A stretch of 64,000 nucleotides of DNA from Cladorhizidae sp. MBARI D1340-BT2 (GCA_028752905.1 JAQNBH010000015.1:29334035-29398034), one strand, 5' to 3'. Shown: positions 22,776 to 35,228, counted from the first letter of the stretch. Made by a program: numbers and translations. Notes: generated from the letters alone by a model not told the origin.

Positions 22776-23019
22776 AGCTAGCTAGCTAATACCAGCTCTT
22801 TATGTGCTTCCTCCTGCTATATAGCCAAAATCAAATCAAAATCAAAATCCAAGCAAATATTGTTGCAGCGGAACGGAACTGATTGACAACCAGCCTAAAG
22901 TAATTCTCACAAATTTTTCTGCTGGTTCTCGACAACAAAAATCAGAATTTAGCAGCAAATCTAATTACTTCTTACTGAAATAATTTAGCAGAAATGATTT
23001 ATTTGTCACGGATTTATTG

Positions 23020-24560
23020 ATGGTGCCACTGCAAAACGATCACTGTTGTTAATAAAGCAGAGAAAAACCTTGCACTTCACACATTGCTTGTCTTTCTTAT
23101 CATACTTGCACACAATGCAATATACTTCCTTTTGTCCACATGCATCAGTCTGTGCCGAGCTCTAAAATGGGAACTAGGTGGTTGGCCCACAGAAGAAGAT
23201 ATGGGTGCAGTTGAAGCCTCCTAAAGTTCCCTCACCAACTCGCCAATAAAAAATTTATGGTCATATTTCATCCTTTGGGATGCAGCAAGGCTTTCTCTAT
23301 ATGTATGTATGCATTGGTAATTGCTCTGTCAATGCAATGGTCTTCCAGTATTTCCTTGTGGCTCTGGGGTCTTGTCTGAAAGTATTGGAGGAGCTGATCT
23401 GATCAGTTAACTCTTCCCATCAGAAATAGATGCCATGTGCTCCCCAATGCCTGCCGATGTCCTCACTCTTCTCATTGAATTTCCCGAGTAAACTGTAGAT
23501 GCCACATACCAAGTCTTTTCATAGTGTGAAAATGAGGATTCCATTCCAGAACCACACCCCATATCCCCTCTCATACACTGGCCATAACATCTTTATCTTC
23601 TGATGTTTCACAACAGCCAGCAAGTAGGGTCCATGACCCCCACAGCCCCAAATCTCTGTTTGACTAACTTTTTGTGAAAAGCGTCCATGTAAACAATGTA
23701 TCTTATCCTTTGCAGTTCTTCTAGCATCTGCATGACTACATCATAACTGAAACCATTAGCACTCTCTCTCCATGTTTCCCAGGGTATACTAAAAAATTCC
23801 ATGTGCAACTATTCAATGAGTCACACAAAACCCAAAGCTTGAGATCCCACTTTGTTAGCTTCATTCTAACGTACTGCTTATGTGAACTGTCCTTTGTACC
23901 TTACCCTTCGCTCATCAACAGGCACATGACACTGGTGCGGTTGGTAGAATTTCTTACAATTAGCTCTCGTGCTGTCAAGAAGAACCCGGACTTTGTAAAG
24001 ATGATTGGTATGATCGATATTAGTTGGGTCAATATCACTGATGTGAAAAAAGTCAGAATGGCAGAGCAAGCATCTCTGCTGATTTAATAAATTGAGATGA
24101 AAAAAAGAGGTTCTGTGGACCAGTAGGAGAAATTGTTCCTGTGGATGAAGGCCCTTGTAAATAATGATTGTGCAAAAATTTATTCGATTCAATCCATTGG
24201 GGGTGACGTTTATAGCAGCGCAAAAGTTGGGGTTTGTACAAATGCTGTCAATAATTTCATTCTCGAAATAATAGTAGGAAGTAATTGAGGGAACTATATA
24301 CTTGCACCTGAGGGTATATTGGGACCAGGTGTTCATGAGGGTAGAAAGTTGGATTGGACAATGTAGCATCACTAGAGCTTCTTCATGTCCAGCTCATCAA
24401 CTGGCAGCAATCCTCGACCAGGACTACCTAGTCTTCCTCAGCCCTTACCACTATTTCTTCTTTGGCCTCTACCTCCATTTCTTCCTCGGCATTTTCCTTT
24501 ACTCCACGGCTTCTTTCACTATCCCATCCTTGGCCTATTCCAACAGTCATTCTACAAGAA
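23020..24560 (-). pseudogene. piggyBac transposase, copy 2, heavily decayed
   Basis: Read on the minus strand. An R-G-R-N-G-G-R-G-type basic patch lies near 24440-24490. The catalytic domain lies at 24372-23878, with H-I-S-D-I-D-P-T, K-V-R-V-L-L-D-S and V-D-E-R-R-V-R-Y-K-G (first Asp). After disruption comes V-Y-M-D-A-F-H (second Asp, about 23690). The third Asp block was not found in 23160-23600. A Cys-rich C-terminal domain is readable at about 23045-23145 (C-G-Q-K-E-V-Y-C-I-V-C, then C-V-K-C-K-V-F-L-C). It shares the layout of copy 1 but is a different, more diverged piggyBac lineage. Confidence 0.78.
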
Positions 24561-24975
24561 AAGAAAGTTGTAAATTCATAAATCCAAACATGTTTTGTTT
24601 ATCAAGTCTTACCCATGCCATGGTCTGTTTAAGAACAAGATGAACTAGACTCACTCACTTCCTATTTCTACACAAATTCCAGAAGGCATACTTCCTTCAT
24701 CACTCACAGAAGGATCAGTTCCACATCTCTCTTCGCTCTTGGTCACATCAAATTCTTCATTCCTAAATTCAAATCTTGATAGAATGCCTCTGGATCAGAG
24801 AGATCAATGACTTCATCTACAGAAGAGCTATATACATCACGTTATCTCTCACTGGAACATAGCTACAACCTCATTTAGCCTTTGACCATGTGCTCAAGTT
24901 CTGAATAGAAGCTTCTTGAACAACTAGCCAACTAGAACCAAGTAGAAAATTCTCAAATACCACCCCTACATTCCT

Positions 24976-25003
24976 CCCCCCCCCCCCCCCCCCCCCCTTC
25001 CCT
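24976..25003. repeat. Poly-C tract
   Basis: A C run of about 25 bases interrupts intergenic DNA. Similar G/C homopolymers occur at 40946-40973, 42893-42912, 43130-43150 and 47511-47534. Their exact lengths may be unreliable. Confidence 0.8.
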
Positions 25004-26640
25004 TTTCCACTTTTTTCCGTTTAAATTTAAGTTGTAAGATTTTTTCATGTATATAACTACCCATGACCTTTCTACTGTGTGTCTAGCAAGCTTCAGGGGG
25101 AAATTCCTTACTAATTAAAAATATATACAAGTGTATATGGTGCAGTAGGAAGAGGGTTAATCTGGCGTGGCCGACCATTTACTTTCCCTACATTGGCATG
25201 ACAAGGGCGGGGGAAGACTAAAGGCCCTGCCTAGCTAAGACTCGTGGATCACCATTCTGTGCCACCGCCACCCCCCCAAAATGCAGGAGATCCTAGAGTG
25301 ACATTCTGACTTCCAGGAAGACCTGATTGAAACTACCATCCTCAGGTACCAACCCAAAATCTCCTTCCATCTTCGCTCATGCCCACCTTGTCATATAAAA
25401 GATGCCACGTCTGCCTCGAACAACTCTAGCAGGCCCTGTCTGATCTTGCAGGTCAGCCACTCCCTAAAGCCTGGTTCACAATATGCTGCTCGCATTTCTT
25501 CATCACTTGAATAGTTCTTTTCTTGTTCCAGTCACGACGCATCTGTTGACTGATTTATTTGTGTTTTGACAGAAAAAAGTTTCTCCTTTGAAGAGGTGAA
25601 TGTGGAAAGATTATAGAGGCAGTGAGGGATATTCTTGCTGTATCTGGCAGATTAATGGGTGGAGTTTTGTAATTGATGAAGTGCAGCAGCAACGACCCGG
25701 GCAGATGGCGTTGCGAACAGATGTTTAGGCCTCGCGACATTGTGGACAGGTGTTGCAGTATCTGGTGCCCCCCCTTTAAAACCCAAATCACCAAATACTA
25801 GGATACAGTGACCGGGGGAGTCACTGTAGCCTAAGTCACTGTATCCTAGTATAGAGTGACCTACCGAGGGATAGAGCCCCCTTCTTATCGATGATCGGCT
25901 GAGGAGGCAGTTCATTTTAGCATAGATTCAGTGAGGTTTATTTGTTTTTATGTATGATTTTCACATTATTTTTATATAGGAAGAGGGATGAAGAAAAATA
26001 TACAGTGACCATATATGAGATGATAGCTGATGAGTTGAGGAACATTATGACCAAAATTTAGCTGCTTAGCAACAAACCACATTGTCGTGAATATGATTAT
26101 AATAAACAGGAAGTTAAAAAAAAAAAGCATTCAACTTTAGGTGTACAACAGTTTACCATTGCTCATCACAATGGTAGCTGATGATTTAATGGAGTTAGAT
26201 GAAGGAGAAAGGTTGAGAAATGGATAACTTGGTCTTAGAGAAATTGCTGTAAAATTCCCACGAAAGGACGAAAGGACATAATTATAGGGTATCCTTATTA
26301 TTACTGAATTCTGCTGCCATACATTGTCATCATTGAGTAATTTTTTAATGGCCATTTTTAATAATTGGTCTTTGTAACATTGCTAAACACACCATAATAT
26401 TTTACCATGCAGGAATTAAAAAATAGCATCAATTGCTATTTGTAGCCTCTATATTGTATCACCCACATTAGCTACATCAGGTTGATAGCTATTAAAAATT
26501 TGTTCCAATTTCAAGTTCATTTATGTGAAAGAGACATATACCTTAATTAACCTCTGTATGTTTTACTCCCCTTGGAAGGCGATATCATGGAGGTCCTTGG
26601 TTAGTAAAAAAATCATGATTAAAATAAAACATTAAGGTGA
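25004..26640. other. Intergenic stretch with Harbinger-like end and a dispersed GTCACTG repeat
   Basis: At 25468, after TAA, the sequence AGCCTGGTTCACAATATG matches the terminal motif of the Harbinger/MADF element (reverse complement of 49105-49122). At 25765-25880 the block CTGGTGCCCCCCC…CAAATACTAGGATACAGTGACC, with an inverted GGTCACTGTATCCTAG-type copy, recurs at 31950-32070 in the opposite orientation. The remainder is AT-rich and shows no gene. Confidence 0.45.
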
Positions 26641-26644
26641 ACTT

Positions 26645-29290
26645 TTATTGTTCAGTTTCATCAATTCCTCCATCAGAGTCACTCCTATCATGTTTAGTAT
26701 ATGGATTGTTGCAACTGTCCTGGTCCATACACTTACAGAATGATGTGCAGGACAGACTTGCTTTCTTACATGAGGAGCTATTCCTGGAGCAGGCATTTTG
26801 GGCAACACAGCCACAGGCTACATCTTTCATAAGCTCTGGTGGGGCAACCTCGGAAACACCAGTAGATGGGGAGGGAATACCTTGTACAATATCCCATCCA
26901 AATTCACAGATATTCACATCAGGTGGCAGCATCTGGTCAGCTGCTTTCCATAGCATAACTTGCAGGTGGGCTCTCTTAATATGTTCATGCAATGCTGGAT
27001 CAGTAGGTGGTAGGCACTTGATCTTTGGTGTATCTTTCCTACTGATGAAAATGGTATGACGCAGCTTGTTCATTGCATTTTCATGTTGCTTATCCTTGTA
27101 GAGGAGACTAACAAACCTGTACCCAGCTTTTATGGCATCAGAAATATTTGAATTCTGTTCCCCAAGGACCTCCAGTTGAAGCTCATGCTTCATCATGATC
27201 GACACAGCAGATACTTTACCTTTGCCAAACAAATAACTCACAGTATCGCATTCCGTGAGGGCACGTATGGCTAACAGCTGACAGCACTTGTTGCCAAGCT
27301 GCTTTGCAGTTGCATTGATGTCGATCACTTTTCCATTTGATTTTTTCATGGTCATTTGTGCAGTGGCTTGCCACTTCCAACAGAAGAACACCAATAATAC
27401 AAATATATCTGTGTCATCTGACACTACTTGCACATGTGTCCTCTTTAGGCTAGTGATGAGGAACTTCACATAGCCGATGATGTTGCAGTCAGCTTCCTCA
27501 TGTTGGGACACTGGGTTGATTTCTCCCACCATATTCACATTGGGGCATTCATTTTCAGTACAGAACAACTTTATCAACTCCTTCTTGTTGTGGGCACTTT
27601 TCATGATTGAGTCCCTAGCAGGTAGAGCTGTCTCCAATGTGAGTGTCAGTGATGGGCAAACAGTCGCTCCTGTTCTCCTCATACGCTCATGCAATTTGAT
27701 AGATCCCTCCACATATCTGTCAAAGACTACTATTACATCATGGCTCCTTTCCACTGCTCTAAGGAAGTTCTTCTGGAGATTCTTGACTGTTCCTACTTTG
27801 GGCCAAGTAATTTGAACAACATTTCATTCCCATCCACTACATTCACCTCTGGCTCACTGATGTCCTTGCACCATACTGCAAGTTTATGCAGCAACTGGGA
27901 TTTGCTGCTCTTCCTGAGATACCCATAGTCATCAAAGATGGCAGGTGGAACTGGTGCAAGCTCATAGCTCAGGATACTCTCCAGGGTAATGTTTGTGATA
28001 TAACTAGCAATCTCCCATATAATAATTCCATGTCATAGATAGTTTGGTCCCCTATCTTTGTTCCCTTCTTCATAGACTCCATGGTGACAACCTTAGAGTG
28101 GATAGATTTATAGAAACCTCCAGGTAGGGTTCCTCTGAATTCTGCTGCCATACATTCCCCGATTGCTAGTGCATCATGAACATTTACCTTGTCATCATCA
28201 GCAATGTGCCCATTGACAATGTTAAAGAGGGTATCTGCATTTGTCTGCTGCAGTGGGTGAGGGTACTCTGCTAGTTCCTGTTGGATTTTCTTCCTGTCTG
28301 CTTTGTCTGCCTTCATTCTTTCTCTTCCTTCCTCTTTGTGTATGTTTGTCTTAGCATCATACTCACCTTCATCATGATCATGAAACATTTCATCCATCAC
28401 CTGTGAAACTGTATTACAGACATGGTAGGAGAGAATCCATCCTGCAACCTGATCTGGAGATAGTGTCAGTCCAACAAGACCACCCTTTGCTTTGCCATGA
28501 CGAATGTATGTCTGTTCACCAAACTGATCTGAGAATACAGCATTCCAACTTCCACTGCTGTGCCGACAAACATGATGACCCATGTAGAAGACTACAAGTT
28601 CCAGCTGTGCCTGGAACTCCATTAGGTGCCAAGTTATGTATCTGGCATAGTTCCAATGGCCAGCAGCAAAGAAATATGGCACCATTTTGTTAAGACAATA
28701 TATATGCAGCACATAATTGCCTTCTCGCTCTGCTCTGACAAACATGTGTGCCAATGCAACTGGATAGATGAGGCAGTCTATCCAAAGGCGGCCTGTTTTT
28801 GATGACCTAACAGACCCAAGCTCTTCCTCTATGGCCTCATAGGTTGTTTTTCCTCTGAGGATACAATCTTGCAGAAGCCCAGTGACAACCATTCGGAGAC
28901 CTCTCATTGCCTATGGCCAGGCTTTTCCATTGAGCATGCTGCTCACACCTTTATAAGCAGCGTTCAATATTTATTCAAAGCCAGAGCTCTTCATTAGCTT
29001 CCCTATGCATCCCAGGAATGACATTAGTGTGTGCATGCCTCCTGGTCTGACAATGAGGTTTTTCCATCTTGTTGGGTTAGACCACTTTATCTGAATTGCT
29101 ACTTTATAGAGCTGTAGATCAGCCACGCCATGAGCCTTCATGAACTCTTCAATGTACAGAATACTTGTGAGTACCGTATCTGGATGGCTAGGTGGAGCAT
29201 CTATGAGAGGTCCATAGATGTATTTTGTGGCTTTAGATACATGCCCTGCAAGGTGGTTCATGTAGTTTACATGAATATCAAATAGCAAAT
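26645..29290 (-). pseudogene. Multicopy PIN/FEN-like nuclease gene with C-terminal CXC (tesmin/TSO1-like) domain, broken
   Basis: Minus strand, three successive frames. Region 29288-28971 reads Y-G-P-L-I-D-A-P-P-S-H-P-D-T-V-L-T and W-S-N-P-T-R-W-K-N-L-I-V-R-P-G-G. Region 28907-27969 reads G-H-W-N-Y-A-R-Y-I-T-W and R-H-S-S-G-S-W-N-A-V-F-S-D-Q. Region 27754-26645 carries acidic clusters typical of PIN/FEN nucleases (V-I-V-V-F-D-R-Y, Q-H-E-E-A-D, S-D-D-T-D-I, E-C-D-T where relatives have G-C-D-T). It ends with a Cys-rich C-x-C…C-x3-C-x-C region resembling CXC DNA-binding domains. Disruptions: stops at about 28971 and 28911, a frameshift near 28010 and another near 27806. I recognise this as an unnamed protein family expanded in sponges and cnidarians. 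The nuclease assignment rests on motif spacing only. The role of the N-terminal domain is unknown. Confidence 0.6.
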
Positions 29291-29591
29291 AGACCTTGAA
29301 TTTTTGAATTTTGGGTGGACTTTGGGTGCCTGTAACTCTGACATGGTTATGTCTATACCTATAATTTTAGTGTCAAAAGAGAGCATAAAGCAAGGGAAAC
29401 ATTTTAAATACAATATTAAGTATTTCCTATGAAGCATGTGGATGTTATGGAAGTTTAAAGTAGACCACACCCATTTCCGAACCTAGTAATATTATTCGGG
29501 TAAAGCCTTCCCTTTAAAGAGCTGTATGGGAAAATGCTCAATGATGACAGGGTGTCATCATGCATTTTCTGATTCAGTACACCTTAAAGGT

Positions 29592-30030
29592 CTAAAAACT
29601 GTAAAAACATTTTGGTTGTACCCTATTGCAAGGTATAGCCAAATTTGGCTGCCTGACTAGTAGGAAATGGAAGTAACTTCCCACGGCTGAAACAATCGAA
29701 TAAATGACATCGCATTTTTTCTTGGTTGAATTCCATATCTTCGACGGCATCACCCCTGGCCATGTGGTACGCATATGCGATAGCAAAGACATCACAGATC
29801 TTATACCCTTTGCTGGACAACTAACTGTGTCCCCACCATACCTTCCAGGTCTTTGATGAACAAATGGTAGATCATTGCTAGCTGATGAGTCAATGATGGG
29901 CTCATGCCACTCTCCACCTATTTGCTGTCCAAGTGTGTATCCCTACAGCCGGACGTAACCTAGGGACTTTTTAAATGAAACTGGTAAAACATAGAATCCA
30001 ACACCAAGAAAACATGCTGTACCAAAAGCC
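29592..30030 (-). pseudogene. Possible upstream exon of the PIN/CXC gene
   Basis: Minus-strand frames G-Q-Q-I-G-G-E-W-H-E-P-I-I-D-S-S (about 29880-29930) and Y-K-I-C-D-V-F-A-I-A-Y-A-Y-H-M-A-R-G (about 29760-29815) look coding. They lie about 300 bp upstream of the PIN/CXC frames. A diverged copy of the interval lies at 30355-30800. I cannot name the protein, so it may belong to the same gene or to a neighbouring one. Confidence 0.35.
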
Positions 30031-30354
30031 ACTTGTATAAACGGTCAAAGATACATCATACAGCAAGAAATTGGTATGAGTTGCACAGGAGAACTCCACG
30101 AACAGCTGAGATAAGCAAAGACTCCAGCATCTGCACCCTGAATTTTCTCAACATAGCGTTATCTTTGGTGAAAAATATAAGTTTAATGTTTAATACAAAA
30201 CCAATACCGAGTAGTGTTTCTTAGTGAAATCACAAATAATTTAATTGATACACTCCATGCAATTGTCATATATAGTGTATCATGTTTCTATATGTCTCGG
30301 ACATCTTGCAGCAACAATAGAGAATAGAGGCATAATTATAGTAATTATCTTGCA

Positions 30355-30800
30355 GGGAATGGAAGTGAATTTTCACCACTAAAGCAACAAATTAATTGAC
30401 TTCACCTGATTTCTATCTTGGCATTACCTCTGGCCATGTGGAATGAAAATGTAATAACAAATGTACTGCAGTCATTTTGCTAACCAATTAACCATGTCAA
30501 CAATAGAACATTGCGAGCTACGAGTCAGCGATGACCTCATACTACTTGCTGTCCAAGACAAATCACAGCAGTTGCCATGATGAATTTTGGATTAGTTTTT
30601 TTTTTTACAGATAAAAGATCATCTTCTTGTGCCTGCCTTCCTGAGGTTAATTTCATACTGACTACTCTATTTAGGAAACATCTTATCTCTTTTCCTTGAA
30701 AATGCCTGGCATTTGAGAGTCTAGGAACATTTCAAATGAAACTGATTGGGCATAAGATCCAGTACCTTGAAAGCATGCTCCCACAAGCAACACGAGTGTT
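30355..30800. repeat. Diverged direct duplicate of 29640-30030
   Basis: Shared landmarks appear in the same order: GGAAATGGAAGT / GGGAATGGAAGT; ACCYCTGGCCATGTGG; TTTGCTGTCCAAG / CTTGCTGTCCAAG; and AAATGAAACTGRT…AAAACATGCT / AAAGCATGCT. Both copies are too eroded to be translated throughout. Confidence 0.6.
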
Positions 30801-30849
30801 CATCTTGCATCAGGAACTAGAACAATAATCATATACATTCAATGCATCT

Positions 30850-31180
30850 ATGGGATGTCTATACGTTGGAGAACAGAGGAGGTTGGAGACCAGAGTAATA
30901 GTAACACGTGAATGCATGCAGACAGGAAAACTAAAGAGGTCTGACATTGCTAAACATTTATGGAACCAGTGCCACCAATCTTGTTGTGAGAAGACTTCAA
31001 ATGGAGGGATTTTCTTGTTAAGGAAGCTCTGCACATTTACTTCAAACCCAAGGTTTGGAGCTTCAGCAGAGATGTAGGGCTTGACTAGCAGCTATCAAGA
31101 CTATCACAACCACAACCACTATTCATTGTTGTCATGGCAGAAGTAAATAATTTATCATGCATCACCCTGATGAAGGCCAA
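30850..31180 (+). pseudogene. Penelope-like GIY-YIG 3' fragment
   Basis: On the plus strand the frame reads Y-V-G-E-Q-R-R-L-E-T-R-V, then L-K-R-S-D-I-A-K-H-L-W-N-Q-C-H. This is the C-terminal part of a GIY-YIG domain of the type carried by Penelope-like elements. About 90 bp after the stop is CCTGATGAAGGCC (31167), resembling the 5' part of the hammerhead-like motif at 55871 but lacking the GAAA strand. The rest of the element is missing. Confidence 0.65.
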
Positions 31181-31454
31181 CCCATATTTATTGATCGACT
31201 TGATCGACTTTGGACAAATAATACTTTGGTTGGAAAGAGCAAGGAATTTATTATTTTAATTTATGTTAATTTTTATTTTTTATTTTTTTATTGAATGTTT
31301 TCCATAAACAATCCTCCACACTTTGGTAAATGCAACATATCAAATGCCAGAAAGCAGTTGACTCCTCCTTAAAACCTAATAAAATCGAGGTAACTATTGT
31401 TATCACAGTCATTTTGGTGGGACTGACCATCTTTATGGGACAATTTAGTTGAAA

Positions 31455-31535
31455 ATGTCAAATGAGAAAATTCAAGTTGATTATTGAGAAGGTCATTGTC
31501 TCTACATTATGTCAACTGAGAGTTTGTTGAGAAGA
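31455..31535 (+). repeat. Isolated Penelope terminal block
   Basis: TTCAAGTTGATTATTGAGAAGGTCATTG…ATTATGTCAACTGAGAGTTTGTTGAGAAG matches the terminal block at 1370-1430 and the arms at 5193-5366. It marks another Penelope insertion or the end of the fragment at 30850. Confidence 0.6.
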
Positions 31536-31939
31536 ATTTCTTATTTTCAATCTCAGGCAATAGTCCAATAGTCCAATAAGATCAAAACCAACCTACATTT
31601 TCATAATAAAGCCATTTGTTGAAACTTGCTATTTTCTCTTTCACATTTATTATTATTATAACGGCCTTGAATAATGATGTGTTGATGTAGAAAATTATGT
31701 AAGTGGAAGAGACACCAAGAGCTGGTGGAGCCAGAAGCTATCACAAGTCTCCAGAGAGATTTGTTACCAGGCTCCAGAGGGTCTACAATCTATGGTTTGT
31801 CCTCTGTATAAAGTCAGCAATGGCCAAGCTAAACTCTGGAAGAAGTAGCAAGTGGACACCGCTAGTGCAGCCCCTAGTCACTGACGGTAGCGGTTTCCCT
31901 TCTCGATACTTTGTCAAGATGAAGAGGTTCGCCCGGGAA

Positions 31940-33080
31940 GGTGAGGGGGTCACAGAATCCTAAAGGAGTCACTGAATTTTAGTATTCAGTGACCAGGGGA
32001 TCACTGAGTACTAGGATTAGGTGATTGGGGGTTACCAAATACTGGGGGGACACCAGATCTTCCGATACAGGCCTTTACCGGTCCTGGCTGTAGATCTCTC
32101 TCCCAGCACTCTAAGTGGTCTGGGAGTCCATGGAGCTTCCTTTCATGGCCCTGCTGCCTACAGCTCTCTGGATCAGTCCAGGCAGCTGGTTGCCAAAATA
32201 GTTGGCCATGCACTTGCCACCACACGAGTCATCTGCTTCCTGCCTTCCAGGATCTGGTCGAAGCTGCTGGGAGGTAGGACTTCCATTGATAAAGTAGATG
32301 TTCCTCTCTTGACAACTCCCACTCTCATAGGCCATTGATTAGGTGGTGTTCGATGAGCTCTGGTGCTATGCCCCAACACCCAATTGAAAGTTCTGGCCTT
32401 CTACTTCTCCATTCTCTATGCTGGAGACTTGCCAACTGTCTTACCATAATCTGCCCTAGATCTCCACTTGCATGACTGAGAGATCCAGCTATGTCTCCTG
32501 TACTGGCTGGGGATCTAGATGACCAGAGGAGAGGTATAGATGACAGAGGAGGGGTATAGATGCCCTGTATGCCAAGCTGTTGTCAACCCTTTTGGGTAGC
32601 ACCAAGTTGGCTGTGGAGGAAATGGGGAGTGTATTCACCACTTTGTTTTCTGAGGGACGCACTCTATGCAGTTGCCCAGTCTGCTGCACTAGCGCCAAGG
32701 AGAGAAGTACCTTCACTCATTCATGGATCCCACAGCTTCCCCGCTGATATCTACTATCCACACTGGAAATGGGGTTATTTGTGGCCCTAGAAGTCACAGT
32801 CATTTCCACTCTACAGTAAATAACTGTCGCCAGATGATCTACTACCCTGGTCCATGCCCTATCTGTGGGGGAGGAGTGGAAAATGGCAGCCCACTTAGAG
32901 GCTTGCCGCTCAGTAGGGGTGTCCTTCATTCCACTGGTGATGGAGTCGATTGGAAGTTGGAGTGCCAGAGCAGGTGACACCATCAAGATCCTGGGCCGGC
33001 AACTGGGCCAGAGAATTCACCTCCCCTACTCCACCACCCACCACCAATGTGGATCCACTGCAAACTCATCAGACTAGCTG
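31940..33080 (+). pseudogene. 3' end of a REL-type retrotransposon polyprotein, decayed
   Basis: The plus strand in shifting frames reads A-D-I-Y-Y-P-H-W (about 32745), V-T-V-I-S-T-L-Q (about 32795), L-S-V-G-E-E-W-K-M-A-A-H-L-E-A-C (about 32855-32905), then V-S-F-I-P-L-V-M-E-S-I-G-S-W (about 32920-32965) and I-L-G-R-Q-L-G-Q-R (about 32985). This order (A-D-x…W, D/E-V-T-V, I-P-L-V-x-E-x-x-G-x-W) is what I know from the C-termini of abundant cnidarian/sponge RT proteins. The paired acidic motifs would fit a restriction-endonuclease-like fold. Several stops are present. The 5' part (31940-32560) is not readable as protein. The GTCACTG/GGTGTCCCCCC repeat lies at its left edge. Confidence 0.5.
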
Positions 33081-33099
33081 AGGTCGATGGGGTTATGTG

Positions 33100-35200
33100 A
33101 GTCATCTTTTTAACTCCTTGTTCTTAACTATGTCTGTGTAAAATGTTTGTAGTAATAATATCTTGTGACACCGAACCACTGCTATGAAGATGAGTGTGGT
33201 TAATACACGAGTTAAATGAAGGGGCTTAAATAAAATGGAAATGGTCGACAAAGAGATTGAAAAATAACTGTGGGTTCCAAGATCTACTATATATAAGAAA
33301 GGAGCTGTTGGATATTATGCTTGTGAATTGTGAATGAGAACAGGGGCTGCTTCACGATTGATAACTGTAAGGGAAAAGATGCTGGAGTTTTATTATGACA
33401 TAACTACTTTTGATGGTACTGAAACTACTGATGCTCTCTCGAATAGCAAGTACATGAGAGGACTGGCTACAACCTTGTTTAGTTTATTTTATTATTTATT
33501 TATTTATTCTATTAAAAAAAATCTATTTATGTATAGCTTGGACCTATTATGACCAGGAGTGGTTTATTGGGTGCATTGTCAAGAATATTACCTTATCTTG
33601 CCCATAATATAAGAGAAATCAGTGCTGGATGCCTTTTCTTTGTGTCGTCAGTTACTCTAGACCTATATACAAGGACATGAGGTCGCCAGTACGAATTGTC
33701 TTCTACAGACTGTGATTTTATCAATGCTCTTCTGCCAATGCAATAGATGAAATATTGGATGTTATTAATTGTGATGAACTTACTTTTAATTAAAAGTAAG
33801 TTCACACATTTAATAAAGTGTCTTTTTATACATGTGCACAAAACTTTGGTTAGGAATAACATGCGAACATTATGCAGGACACTTTCTAAAGTTATGTACA
33901 GTATAAAAACGAACAATTTTCATAGCGTTACTTAACCATGAATGGTTTGCTGATATTTGATATATATCTAGGTCAGATACATATAGTCTTGTGATAAATT
34001 TCAATACTTCTGGTAACTGCATACATGGCAACCATCACCAGAAGAGGTGTGTTTTTACATGTTGGTCCGAAGCCCCCAGGCCATCACTTTATCATTACTG
34101 CTACATTGCTCTATATCTAACTTACAGCAAGGAAATCCATTCGGAGCAGCTCCTTTCTCAGCAAAGGGAGTCAGTGGGTTCTGATAAGCAAAGGTGATTC
34201 AACTTTCCTCAGATGAAAAGCTTCCAGAAAGAGCAGTAAAGGCCTAGAAGAGTTAGTCTTATTACCAAAATTTTGTGATTTTCAGCCTTTTTTTCCTTAC
34301 TCACCCTGTCAAACCGGAATGAAGTGTTCTGACGTGATGGAGCAGCCTACTGAACATATGCAGTTGGGAATTCATTGTTTAGCATGTTAATTTTTTTTTT
34401 TTGCTGAGTTTGTTGTAACTAGGCACTTATGGTGTTAAGAGTTTAGTTATGCAAATCCAAGCAAAGAAACCAAAAGATATTCCAAGTGGAAGTTATTTCA
34501 TGGCAGCCTTTAATTCCACTGACTCTCCTGTTGTAACATTTCCACACACATGCACATCCACATCAATACATGAAGGTAGAGAAGATGTCAACCTGACCAA
34601 AAGATATGTCTTACACAATCATTTCTGTTGCCAGCCTTTGATAGACAATGAAAAAGCTGAACTTGGGGGTAGTTAGTATTCAATTGCACAAGTAATGAAG
34701 AAAGGTGGGTGGGTATGGGAAGGTGGTGCAATTTCTAGTATCGCAAGGATCACCATAACAGGTATTGCATATGTTCTAGTATATATGCTATGCAGCATAT
34801 ATAGTAATGTTCTCTCAAATTTCTAACTTATTTACATGTCAATTCATAACAGAAATCAAAGCTAAGTTTGACAATGCTCTTATAATATTATTATCATCAG
34901 TTTAATAGTTCAAAATTATATTTTAGCACAACAATCGCTATGATTACCAGCCAATCAAATCCATGAAACTATGTTCATATGAAGGTACTTTCTCAATAAG
35001 CAACTTTAAATTGTTCCTTGATAATCATGATGATAATAGCTATAAGGAAACTCTATTTCTGTTTTGGGATCCATTGATGGATAGTGTTACTTTAGTTATC
35101 AGTTAATACTTTACATGTATATATAATTATATATATATTTAATTTTTAATTGTATACTTTGATATAGCTACCCACTGCAGTATTTTCCTAGAGGTATAGA
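33100..35200. other. Gene-poor stretch
   Basis: AT-rich DNA with no recognisable protein. Notable items are a perfect 28-bp palindrome at 33776-33803 (GAACTTACTTTTAA and its complement) and a TTTA-rich simple tract at 33480-33530. Short ORFs here lack family features and are probably chance. Confidence 0.4.
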
Positions 35201-35228
35201 ATACTACTCTATTGTACGCACATGTGCG

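Noticed and set aside
31160..31200. CCTGATGAAGGCC as an intact hammerhead
   Set aside because: The GAAA strand and closing stems are missing, so it was kept only as a relic beside the Penelope fragment.
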